Assembly (NCBI GenBank): GCA_004794655.1
Contig: SMMW01000180.1
Span: 248,001-312,000 of the forward strand
Origin: Marisa cornuarietis
Lineage: Eukaryota > Mollusca > Gastropoda > Architaenioglossa > Ampullariidae
Direction: 5' to 3'
DNA: 64,000 nucleotides
The position numbers and the translations under genes were made by a program. This document shows positions 1 to 10,535 of the stretch, piece by piece. The notes beneath the pieces are model-generated. The model made no database searches. It was not told the origin of the DNA and saw nothing but the letters and a program-made list of their open reading frames with translations. The first letter of the stretch is position 1, and every line of letters starts with the position of its first letter.

Positions 1-281
1 GAAGCGCTACAAATATTTCTTGGCTTTGACAAAGGTTGGAATTTCGAAATCCGAGAGTTAAACCATGGAGAAAATGAAACGACATTTTGTACTGTTTCAC
101 TTCATTCCGCAGTCTCTTCACACATTCGTACTCTGTGCAGAGTGCACAGCACCTTGGTGATAGAGCTACATAGGTAGCAGTACATGATAACGATAAGTCG
201 TGTCTGGGGGTGGTGATGAAATAACAAGACGCCTTCTACCCCCTACACCCCACCCTTACTACACTAGTCTTGTTGCCGAGC

Positions 282-309
282 TTTGTTTGTGTTTTACGCC
301 GTGCCAGCA
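282..309 (-). repeat. Fragment of SINE/LINE 3' tail
   Basis: Read on the minus strand this is TGCTGGCACGGCGTAAAACA followed by CAAACAAA. It matches the 3' end of the LINE at 22.6-24.7 kb and the tail of the SINE at 5575-5760. Only the tail is present. It is presumably a severely truncated insertion on the minus strand. Confidence 0.6.
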
Positions 310-380
310 GTGTTGCCTAGCTTACTTTCACAGCCGGAAGGTAAGAGAAGCTTACCATTGTCACTTCACCACCATCAGCA

Positions 381-481
381 GCGGATCTGCTGTAGTACAG
401 CAATAAGGAATCTCATGCCAGCTGCCTATGCGCGGATCTGCTGCAGCCGAGGAATAAGGAATCTCTTACCCACTGCCTATG
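381..481. repeat. Two-copy 51 bp tandem duplication
   Basis: Two adjacent units start with GCGGATCTGCTG at 381 and 432. Both contain AATAAGGAATCTC and end in CTGCCTATG. They differ at several positions, so the duplication is not recent. Confidence 0.75.
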
Positions 482-689
482 AGTGGATGTTTGCTAGCTG
501 AATAAATCGTTTGGTAACCGATTTTGCCTGGACCTGCCCGCGCCATTTCCTACAATTTAACAAAATAAATGCGTCAATTCCAGTCGTTATTTCTGAAACG
601 TCTCACAGGATGGTAAAGGTAGGCAAGCTGGAGGTAGGGGAAGCAGTCTTAGTCATCAACCAATTAAAGCAAGAAATTGAAAAAAAGCA

Positions 690-2945
690 GTGAGATGAGT
701 GCTGACTAACGCAGTGAGAGAGGAGGGGTGCTGACTAACACAGTGAGAGAGGAGGGTGCTGACTAACAGAGTGAGAGAGGGGTGCTGACTAACGCAGTGA
801 GAGAGGAGGGTGCTGACTAACAGAGTGAGAGAGGAGGGTGCTGACTAACAGAGTGAGAGAGGAGGGGTGCTGACTAACAGAGTGAGAGAGGAGGGTGCTG
901 ACTAACAGAGTGAGAGAGGGGTGCTGACTAACGCAGTGAGAAAGGGGTGCTGACTAACGCAGTGAGAGAGGAGGGGTGCTGACTAACGCAGTGAGAGAGG
1001 AGGGTGCTGACTAACAGAGTGAGAGAGGAGGGGTGCTGACTAACGCAGTGAGATAGGAGTGCTGACTAACGCAGTGAGAGAGGAGGGTGCTGACTAACGC
1101 AGTGAGAGAGGGGGTGCTGACTAACGCAGTGAGAGGAGGGGTGCTGACTAACGCAGTGAGAGAGGAGGGTGCTGACTAACAGAGTGAGAGAGGAGGGGTG
1201 CTGACTAATGCAGTGAGAGAGGAGGGGTACTGACTAACGCAGTGAGAGGAGGGTGCTGACTAACGCAGTGAGAGAGGAGGGGTGCTGACTAACAGAGTGA
1301 GAGAGGAGGGGTGCTGACTAACGCAGTGAGAGAGGAGGGGTACTGACTAACGCAGTGAGAGAGGAGGGGTGCTGACTAACAGAGTGAGAGAGGAGGGGTG
1401 CTGACTAACGCAGTGAGATAGGAGTGCTGACTAACGCAGTGAGAGAGGAGGGTGCTGACTAACGCAGTGAGAGAGGAGGGGTGCTGACTAACGCAGTGAG
1501 AGAGGAGGGTGCTGACTAACGGAGTGAGAGAGGAGGGTGCTGACTAACAGAGTGAGAGAGGAGGGTGCTGACTAACAGAGTGAGAGAGGGGTGCTGACTA
1601 ACGCAGTGAGAAAGGGGTGCTGACTAACGCGGTGAGAGAGGAGGGGTGCTGACTAACGCAGTGAGAGAGGAGGGTGCTGACTAACAGAGTGAGAGAGGAG
1701 GGGTGCTGACTAACGCAGTGAGATAGGAGTGCTGACTAACGCAGTGAGAGAGGAGGGGTGCTGACTAACGCAGTGAGAGAGGAGGGGTGCTGACTAATGC
1801 AGTGAGAGAGGAGGGGTACTGACTAACGCAGTGAGAGAGGAGGGGTACTGACTAACGCAGTGAGAGAGGAGGGGTGCTGACTAACAGAGTAAGAGAGGAG
1901 GAGTGCTGACTAACAGAGTGAGAGAGGAGGGTGCTGACTAACGCAGTGAGAGAGGAGGGGTGCTGACTAACAGAGTGAGAGAGGAGGAATGCTGACTAAC
2001 AGAGTGAGAGAGGAGGGGTGCTGACTAACGCAGTGAGAGAGGAGGGGTACTGACTAACGCAGTGAGAGAGGAGGGGTGCTGACTAACAGAGTGAGAGAGG
2101 AGGGGTGCTGACTAACGCAGTGAGATAGGAGTGCTGACTAACGCAGTGAGAGAGGAGGGGTGCTGACTAACGCAGTGAGAGGAGGGTGCTGACTAACGCA
2201 GTGAGAGAGGAGGGGTGCTGACTAACGCAGTGAGAGAGGAGGGTGCTAACAGTGAGAGAGGAGGGGTGCTGACTAACGCAGTAAGAGAGGAGGGGTGCTG
2301 ACTAACGCAGTGAGAGAGGAGGGGTGCTGACTAACGCAGTGAGAGAGGAGAGTGCTGACTAACGCAGTGAGAGAGGAGGAGTGCTGACTAACGCAGTGAG
2401 AGAGGAGGGGTGCTGACTAACGCAGTGAGAGAGGAGGAGTGCTGACTAACGCAGTGAGAGAGGAGGGTGCTGACTAAGGCAGTGAGAGAAAGCAGGGGTG
2501 CTGACTAAGGCAGTGAGAGAGGAGGGGTGCTGACTAACGCGGTGAGAAAGGAGGGGTGCTGACTAACAGAGGAAAGGTGCTGACTAACGCAGTGAGAGAG
2601 GAGAGTGCTGACTAAGGCAGTGAGAGAAAGGAGGGGTGCTGACTAAGGCAGTGAGAGAGGAGGGGTGCTGACTAACGCGGTGAGAAAGGAGGGGTTCTGA
2701 CTAACAGAGGAGGGGTGCTGACTAACGCAGTGAGAGAGGAGAGTGCTGACTAACGCAGTGAGAGAGGAGGAGTGCTGACTAACGCAGTGAGAGAGGAGGG
2801 TGCTGACTAACGCAGTGAGAGAGGAGGGGTGCTGACTAAGGCAGTGAGAGAAAGGAGGGGTGCTGACTAAGGCAGTGAGAGAGGAGGGGTGCTGACTAAC
2901 GCGGTGAGAGAGGAGGGGTGCTGACTAACAGAGAGAGGGGTGCTG
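690..2945. repeat. Large G/A-rich minisatellite, unit about 29 bp
   Basis: About 75 tandem copies of a unit close to GTGAGAGAGGAGGGGTGCTG followed by ACTAACGCA. Units vary in length (about 25-31 bp) and in marked positions: ACGCAG, ACAGAG, ACGCGG and AAGGCAG at the junction, and GATAGGAG, GAAAGG or GAGAGAAAGG inside. Variant units recur in the same order at distant points, so the array has a higher-order structure. The upper strand is strongly purine-rich. Stops (TGA, TAA) occur in each unit, so it is not coding. Confidence 0.95.
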
Positions 2946-3923
2946 ACTTACGCAGTCGAATGGGAGAAAGCAGAAGAAGACAGGAGACTCTAAGAACACA
3001 GTTCTTCTGCTGAAAACCAGGGCCACGCAGCAAAGAAGAGGGCCACTCTCAATGCACATTCTAACGATGATAAGCTTTCTTTGAAAAAGCTTGCTTTCAG
3101 AGCTGACGGAAACGGCACCATAGATGTCAGGAAAAGCACGGACTGTCAACTTGATTTACATTCTGCACCACCACGATAGCAGCCCGCTCCTCATTGTGCA
3201 GGAGCACATTAGCTGCATGTCTTTCAAAAGTGCCCAGCACAATATCCTAACTGATTTTTAGTTGCCATAACTACAGACGCTGGTCCGTCCTCATACCACA
3301 TCTTGTTTGTTCAGATTGATTGGACTCTAAATGGGCGAGAACGCATGTTCGCTACCTCTGAAGTGGAGGTGTACATTATTATGCTCCCGATATTCATGAG
3401 CAGGCAAGGGATATGCACACAAACTACCTATGAATCAAATCAATAATAAAGTACTCTCAACCCTCCAAAGCTCCCGATATTAACAAGTCGGCACAATGTA
3501 GGCATACGAATATCCCCATTCTATTTGACATCACGATCATTGTACAGATAGTTGCTATGCGTGCGAGTATTTCACTACAATGGAACACACAAGTCTACGA
3601 AATGTGATGTGTTTAAAATCGTATTTTAAAAGAATGACCACCCAGAAAGACACAAAATAAAAGTAGCCAGGCACTGTGCGCGGTGAGGCCCGTCCAGCTC
3701 AAGTGGTCTCGAAGGCAGTGCTAGAGGTCTGTCTGTCCCACTGCCATCCTCAGCACGCGCATTATGCCAGTGACTCAAGCCAAAGGAATGGGGACATTCA
3801 CAATTTTGTGATGCGGCCTTTACTTGAGGGTCGTCAGTAATGGCTCTTGCGGTTTTGGCGCGTTTCAGCTGAATATTACCTCCTCCACGACCGGCGAAAT
3901 GGAGGCAAGTGGCAGTAACAGGC

Positions 3924-4080
3924 CACTTGTGTTGACTGGTCATTTGTGTTTAGTCAATACACAGGGTCTCTACCAAACCAAGCAATGTATAAAATCGTTC
4001 ACTTGTGTTGACTGCTCATTTCTGTTCAGTCAATACACAGGGTCTCTAGCAAACCTAGGCACCAAGCAATGAGTAAAATC
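3924..4080. repeat. Two-copy tandem duplication, unit about 76 bp
   Basis: Both units begin CACTTGTGTTGACT (3924 and 4000), share AGTCAATACACAGGGTCTCT and end with AAGCAATG and AAAATC. The second copy has a few extra bases before AAGCAATG. Confidence 0.85.
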
Positions 4081-4150
4081 TTCAACTTCATTCGTTCAAT
4101 GGCGCCACTTTCCAGCATCATGTGACACTGTTCTCGAAAACGGCTCCCGT

Positions 4151-4176
4151 AAACAAACAAACAAACAAACAAACAA
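4151..4176. repeat. (AAAC)n microsatellite
   Basis: An uninterrupted run of AAAC units, about six copies. No gene context nearby. Confidence 0.9.
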
Positions 4177-5327
4177 CCGTTCTAGTTATAACAATGAACC
4201 AAAGAATTTGAAGTGCAGAAAATAATATGCTTTGTTAAAGTTTGAAAGCAGCACAAAGGCTCTCTTTTGCCTGTTATCTCCCTACTCTGTCTCAAGATTA
4301 CAGCTATAGGATGTCTGTAAGAAAAGTCCGTACATGTATCTGTACTATACCATTGCATCTAGTAGATTTTCACTCCTTTTATGAGAAGGCGGTGCTTCTC
4401 AAAACTAATTTCGCATTGAGAATTTACTGCAATGTGTTTCAGAGAAAAGTTAATCTTCTGAAAAATGATGTGTTAATGATATAATTCACCAACCTGCATC
4501 CCTTCTAAGCCTTTTTATTAAAAAAAATTATCTTATCACTCCATACTGTTCATAAGCAATTACTATATTGTATACACAGTAGCCATAAGCCATATATAGC
4601 ATTCCAAAATCCATGCACGCACATTTAACGTGCAGAAAACAAAAATATTCTGACATTTGATGAACATGCTAGCTCATGTGATACGACACGATATACTCAA
4701 TCGACACACGAGAAGGATGTCGAAATAATAATAATAATAAAAGAATCAGAGGGACCCATTTTCACCGTAAATAAGCGAAATGATGATGGTGAAGACAGTG
4801 AAAAGCATGTCGGGAACTGGCGCAATCCCTTGCGCCAACGGACACTAAAAACGTATATCTACATTTTTAAGTATATATATTTTTTTTTAAGTATATACTC
4901 AGGCATGAGAAAATAAAAACTTCGAGAGGTTTTTTTTTAAGGGAAGAGAAGTGAGGGTGACCGAACCCAACTCAAGGATTTTGCTGATATATTCAATCTC
5001 GTTAATTCGACCCTCGTCTATCGCTTCCTCGCTTCCACACCTTCACTCCACAATGAGCACACGATGTGGTTGCCACAGAACTTGTTTTGACTCCACGGAG
5101 GCTACGGCTCTCTGACACGATGTGAGTTCCATATAAAAGACCATCTCCATTTATCTTGTTTCTTTGACCCACCAACCCTTCGCCACCAGAGGAAAGAGAT
5201 CTGCGCACTCGACATCTGTGAGACTACGGAAGGAAATGACAAGACGCCGACAAGAGACGGGTACATCCGTGTTACCTTGGTAAGGATGGTTAGTGTGCAT
5301 GATGGTGGTGGCTGTAGGAGAGGGGGA

Positions 5328-5370
5328 TTGGTGTTTTACGCCGAGCCAGCAACTAAGGCTATATCACGGC
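5328..5370 (-). repeat. SINE/LINE 3' tail copy, minus strand
   Basis: On the minus strand this reads GCCGTGATATAGCCTTAGTT followed by GCTGGCTCGGCGTAAAACACCAA. It is the reverse complement, with about one difference, of the tail of the SINE at 5709-5751. No tRNA-like head is visible on the upstream side, so it is a 5'-truncated copy. Confidence 0.75.
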
Positions 5371-5561
5371 TGTAGGGAAGGGAGGGGATAATTTTAAGAA
5401 TACTTTGAATGTGCTCCTGCCTGGGGAGGTCGACTGTAAACACTGTGAACATCATGCACACACACATATCTCTTCTTCTCTAAAAATGTTCTAGCAGCCG
5501 TACAGAATACAGGTTCAGTAAAGATGCTGTCTTTCAACGATTATCAAGACGAGCCCCAACC

Positions 5562-5773
5562 ACTGACGGTGCTGAAGGCGGTCCGGTGGCGCAACGGTTA
5601 TCGCCTGTCACCAATACAGTGAAGGTTGGCTGTCCTGGGTTCAGTTCTCGTCTCGGGCACGCTGTTCTTTCTCTGCATGTGGCATCTGTATACAGGGCTG
5701 GCTGCCTTGCCGTGATATAGCCTTAGTTGCTGGTTCGGCGTAAAACACCAATTAAAAAAAACTGACGGTGCTG
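5562..5773 (+). mobile_element. Complete tRNA-derived SINE with 13 bp target-site duplications
   Basis: The insertion occupies 5575-5760. It is flanked on both sides by the identical 13-mer ACTGACGGTGCTG (5562-5574 and 5761-5773). The head has RNA polymerase III promoter boxes: an A-box-like TGGCGCAACGGTTATCG near 5587 and a B-box-like GGGTTCAGTTCTCG near 5637. A spacer follows, then a tail (5709-5751) nearly identical to the 3' end of the I/Nimb-like LINE at 24676-24724, and a final A-rich run. The intact duplications suggest a fairly young insertion. The tail identity suggests it uses that LINE's machinery. The SINE family was not identified by search. Confidence 0.88.
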
Positions 5774-8700
5774 GGGTAACACATCACTGGACGCAATTCA
5801 ACCTGCTGTAACTTATTCTGCCTTTTCATGTTATGCACACATATTTCCCGACTTTTCATGTCTGCGTCTGTGTGTGTTTTTTAAAGGAAAATATAACGAT
5901 GAAGTGTTAATGTAAATGGGCTTACTGCAGGCAATGTGCCGAATGCCGAGGCATTATTGGGTTATCTGTCTGGGGCATCGAGAAGTGAGCCTTATGACGC
6001 GGAACCGAGATAGCGATGTTACAAGACTTTAAACGCGTTTTCATTGTAAAACATGTCGGCAGGGTCTGTAGAATATATCAAGTTAATGTTGTCGGTGAAC
6101 TTAGAGGACAGACTGATAATAACCTTGCTGGTAACTACTAAATCTGAAAAAAACGATGTTGAATTTTTTTTTACAATAATAATGGACTTCTGTATTAAGG
6201 TCCATTTTTCACTTCGCGATGCCGTAAACATATAAAGTACAGTAAGCTTTATCTTGTCATGAGAACATATAGCATCGTATTGTTCGTCAAATGTTAACAT
6301 GTATTTTTTAAAATGATTTCTCTAAGAATGTGCATGCATTGACTGAAGTATGGTACTAAACACAGATTCTGAATATCAGGGGCACCATATGTTGGTGGTG
6401 AGTGCTATTAACAGTTATGAACACTGAACAGTTGTAGGTCTGAAAGAGGGCCCAGTGTTCTAATTCTACTATTTTGTTCTGGGGTCGAAAAGGCAAAAGA
6501 CCGAGGATGGCCCTACAAGCGCCATATGCATTGTAATCCGATTTGTCAAAGCATGACATGCTTGCTTCTGATGCTGTTGACAGCCGCTAGCAATCCCACT
6601 TTAGTGTCTGGCTTCTCCTTGTGTCCTGCAGCAAGCATCTCAAGAAAGCCTGCAGAAATACCCCAACTCTGTATGTACACCGACACCTTCTGCATTAGCC
6701 AGTAATCTCAGGCTACTTCACCAAGACTGAATGGAAATCAATAGCGACAATACATGATTTATATGTTTGGCGATTTTCTCTTTACGATTAACATTTGTTT
6801 TTCTTTTCCTGGATATTCTCTTCAGTTGATAAAAAAACTACTAAATGTGAATGTTTATGTATTTAACACCACTTATACAAGTCATTTGATCCCTAACATC
6901 CCCCCAACCCTGGCCTACCGACATTACGAAACACGTATTTCACCGCCGGAGAGATACCGGTAACTGATATATCTTTCTTGTTTGCTACAAAACAACCGTT
7001 GTATTTAATAATTTTTCAAGTGTTCTGAGATTCGTGTTCGTCAAACCTCTTTCAAATAACTCTGCTCACGTGAAGTCACTCGGCACCTGCACACTTCCGT
7101 GTGCTATAAAAAGAAGCACAGCTTATTTCAAGTCATAAAAAATGCTAATCATCGACAAACCTTTTTTCATCCCTAGTTCTCGAAATGAGTTAAGTGACTG
7201 ATAACTGACCACCTTACAGACGATGTTTAAATAATTGTACTCTACCTCAGACTTTTTAATAAAGCTTCATACATGCACATACTTGTGCATTTCAATACAC
7301 ATTCCTTTCTGCTACCCAGAGGCGGAGGTCTTATAAATCAAAAGATTCAAACTTTGCTCTCCTGTCTACTTTAAGTCTCTAAGTCTTCCTTCTTCAAATA
7401 ATAATTACCATTTTAACTGCTATAAATGATGAGGATTTGTGCATATAGGGACTGCGGCAAAGCGCTGCCTAGAAGTCATTTCATCATACGAAATGCATCC
7501 GACCGACTCTTGTTGTGAACAGTATCATGTGACACAATTACATTCTTCAGCTTTTTATGTCCATCGTCCGTAAGTCATAATTTAAAGCTGCTTCACACAG
7601 CGTTTCCCAGTCAGGGGTTATAATGTTTTCTTCATGCAGTCCGATATCCTCTATATAGGGTTTCTCAAACTCTTTCCTCGAGTTTTTATTTTAACTTTTT
7701 TATTATTATTTTGCGTTGTTTGACAGCATGCTCTCTTTCTGGTAACTGTCGCCATCTTCGCACTTGTCGTTTACTGTGATTCATGTCATAAATCACGTTA
7801 GACAAAGTCTCTCTAGCTTCCCCCATCCCCCAGGTAACAAAGACATGCTTTTACTGTGACAGGGGAGACGTTTAAGTTAAATCGGCGATAGGCGTTTCGT
7901 GCTGGCCACAAAACCAGTGTGATTACACTCAACACGCACACAGCTCCCCCCCCACCCCACACACCCACCGCCCACTGCAGGCGCTGGTAACACACAGAAA
8001 CTACATGGGATTAAGAGCCGGTCACCATGACGCCAGCGTGTAAGGCCACATCCAGAGGATGCTACCACGTGCACATCAATTTTCCACTGTATTGAAATCT
8101 ACATCACCGCACTCCTTTACTGCGCTTTGCAACAGATGAAACAACAAAGTTCATCGACTTAAATCTCCCTCACTCCCTCTTTCACACACGCACAGTCTTG
8201 CTCGAAAGCAACCAAGCACAAACACACCTACTGGTCCTGTTCCTTATCGCACAAAGGCGAAGTATACAACCTATAAAATTTCTTTAAAAAAAATGGGTGG
8301 TGACAAAAAAGCGGGAAAATAGGTCTTCCTGGAAACGATACTCGATCGCACAAATTGTATGTTGGTGAGTTTTCTCTATTAATGGGGAAGACGCTGATTT
8401 TTCACCCAAGTCGGTAAGAGCCCCACTTGTGTTCCAGAGTAAACAGGATCCTGTCGGGTTTCTAGGCCACATCAAACGCGTCAACAAGCTTGGGTTTTTC
8501 AGATTATATTCGTTTAACAGTTATTGGCTTATAGCCGAGAACCTGAAATTCCAGTATTTTCGGCGTTCATAATCTACGCTCTGTTTAGCACAACGTTCAC
8601 CTCCAGCACTTGTACTGCCATAGCAACAGCCTGAACCTTTGTGCGTGTCGGTGAATAGCCGCCAATTCTAACGCAAAGCTGAGGGATAAGAAATACGTGT

Positions 8701-9394
8701 ACCTGGCTTAATCAGAGGTGAAACTATGAGGGAGAAAATCTTCGCCGATTATCTGAAATCTGCAACACGGGGCTGGAAACACAAGCTGTTGTTGCTTAGT
8801 GGCGAGCTATGCTCTGTATACTGTTTTCATGACCGATAGACAATGGACGAGGCGGGGGTGGGGGTGGGGGTTGTTGTTTGACAAGCTGCCAGTCTTTAAG
8901 GATGGCCTCACTACGATCATCAAAAGGTCACAGAACTTACGTGCACGCGCACGACTAACCTTCCCGATGCGCATTTGGGTTAAGATTTAGTAACGGAATA
9001 CTGCAATCCTTCCTTGACCTTTAAACGTACGCCCAAACATGCAAAAGGTCTATGTCTCTGTCAGATGTCTCTGACTTGTCTCCATTTCTCTTGTTTTGTT
9101 ACCACTTTTTACTCTCCATGGAGATCTACATGCATAGTCTCCACCTTGCAACATGCTTTAAGTACTAATGAAAATGACACACCTTACGAAAACTACAAAT
9201 ATTTTAAGCATTTAAAGTTTTAAAAGGAACATAAATGCTGATAATTAGAATCATACTAATCTGTTAACTTTAACCAAATATAGTGCTCTCTGAAGAACAA
9301 ATGTGTTTGAATCTACTAGCATTATGCTATTTGGAAATGAAGGTTTAGCCAACAACCAAGAGCGAAGTATCGAGTATGAAATGAATCTTCAATA
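5774..9394. other. Non-coding stretch, possible intron of the Castor-like gene
   Basis: No coding region recognised on either strand. Overlapping open frames near 6.0-6.3, 7.8-8.1 and 8.3-8.5 kb have no domain signature. In particular, no C2H2 zinc-finger exon is visible on the minus strand, although the gene to the right should continue in this direction. One RFX half-site-like CCATAGCAAC lies at 8618-8627. Confidence 0.5.
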
Positions 9395-9399
9395 TTAAC

Positions 9400-10535
9400 C
9401 TTCACTGGATGAAAGGCTGTTGGCAGTAATGGCCGCATCTTTCAGCAGTGCTTGTCCGTTCGAAATGTCTCCCGATGGTTCTGATGGTGAAGGGGTTTCC
9501 CTTGGCACAGAAGATGCTGGCAAACTGGACTCTGCTCTTGATGTTAAAGATTTTTTAGCAGAAATGCTAAGGAGATGTTTCTGTTTCAAAATTTTGCCTT
9601 TATCAACCCTGTCTATGCCAGCACCCTCAAAACCATAGATGCTCAGAAGTTCATTCATAGTGTTTTCTGCATAGTCTGCAAGAACCCTGGCTTGGGTATG
9701 GTGGCCATCACCAGAGGGCGGTGTAGGGCTGGGGCTTTCTGCAGTGAAGACAGTAGTATTGGGTGTGCGATCAGCGTCTGGAAAAAAGGTGCTGGCAATG
9801 GACCCTGTGAATTTTTGTTTCGTGCTTTTACTGAAGGAGTTACCCGAAGATTTGCAAGTGGATAAATCTAATGGAAAGTTTTTTTCTAGTTTATTTTTAT
9901 CATCAGAGGTGCATAAAAAGTCTCCAGCACATTCGTTTTGTTGCTCAAGAAAATACTTATTGTTGCCACGCTGAGGAATGGGTCGGCCCTGCCCCATGTA
10001 CTTTAGTTGTGCATCATTTAGACTGTTTCTTTCATTGCTCTTCTCTTCTGTTGGGGATAGAACATATGAAGACTCAGTGCTCTCAGCTTTAAACTGCTTT
10101 GCAAACGATTCTCTGGCCTCTTCAATGTCACTGTCAAACTCTTCCTCAAGTTTGAGAACGCTTCTTGGCTGAGAATTTTTGCGCCTTTTTCGTCTCCCTG
10201 CAGAGTTTGTGGAGCAAGGTTTAAATGAAGGAAGAGGTGATACTGGAACAGGTTTTGCTTCCAGTGTTTCTGCAGTCTTTGCCTCCTGCCCAGCAATGGG
10301 ACCCAATAAGGGGCTCTCATTGAGATCTGTGACTGTATCCTCATTGTTGTTGTTGATGGTGGCTTCTGTCTGGACATTAGCCTCATTACCATGTTTGCTG
10401 ATGCTCTTGTTAACTGTGATGCCATTTTGTGTGGCTGCTTCAACATCAACTGCACTGGTTTTCTTGAGGCGAGCGCAGATTGCATCCAGTTTGCCAAGTC
10501 TGAGTGCCATTCTCATCCATCCCACTGGTGGCCTT
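9400..10535 (-). CDS. CASZ1: Castor zinc-finger (CASZ1-like) gene, N-terminal coding exon (partial)
   Basis: One long internal exon on the minus strand, about 378 codons. It follows a good acceptor (pyrimidine run then TTAACAG, exon from 10535) and ends at a usable donor (GAAG|GTTAAT, exon end 9400). If the donor is not used, a TAA stop follows immediately at 9397-9395. Two blocks match my recollection of vertebrate CASZ1: LGKLDAICARLKK near the start (human KLNAICAKL) and DYAENTMNELLSIYGF about 290 codons in (human DYAASTMTEFLGMFGY), in the same order. Between them are a basic patch GRRKRRKN, possibly a nuclear localisation signal, and PLDLS, a motif of the CtBP-binding type. Castor proteins are nuclear regulators whose zinc fingers lie C-terminal to this region; none is in the window. 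Phase requires an upstream exon, which I could not find. The family call rests on two short motifs. Confidence 0.7.

Larger units (their letters stand above)
1..689. other. Non-coding stretch before the minisatellite
   Basis: No gene recognised. Short open frames here have no family signature and no convincing splice context. It contains a transposon tail fragment (282-309) and a two-copy 51 bp tandem duplication (381-481); both are listed separately. It may be intergenic, or intronic to the Castor-like gene that runs towards position 1 on the minus strand. Confidence 0.5.
2946..5327. other. Non-coding stretch with minor simple repeats
   Basis: No gene recognised on either strand. Overlapping short open frames around 3.6-4.1 kb lie partly over a tandem duplication and show no domain. 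It contains a two-copy 76 bp duplication (3924-4080), an (AAAC)n run (4151-4176) and a short (AAT)n run near 4725. Confidence 0.5.

Noticed and set aside
690..2945. CRISPR-like array of short repeats
   Set aside because: Units are contiguous with no unique spacers and the genome is eukaryotic; this is a minisatellite.
5578..5655. A tRNA gene, suggested by A- and B-box sequences
   Set aside because: The sequence does not fold convincingly into a cloverleaf with a valid anticodon arm, and it is followed by a LINE-like tail and target-site duplications, so it is the head of a SINE.
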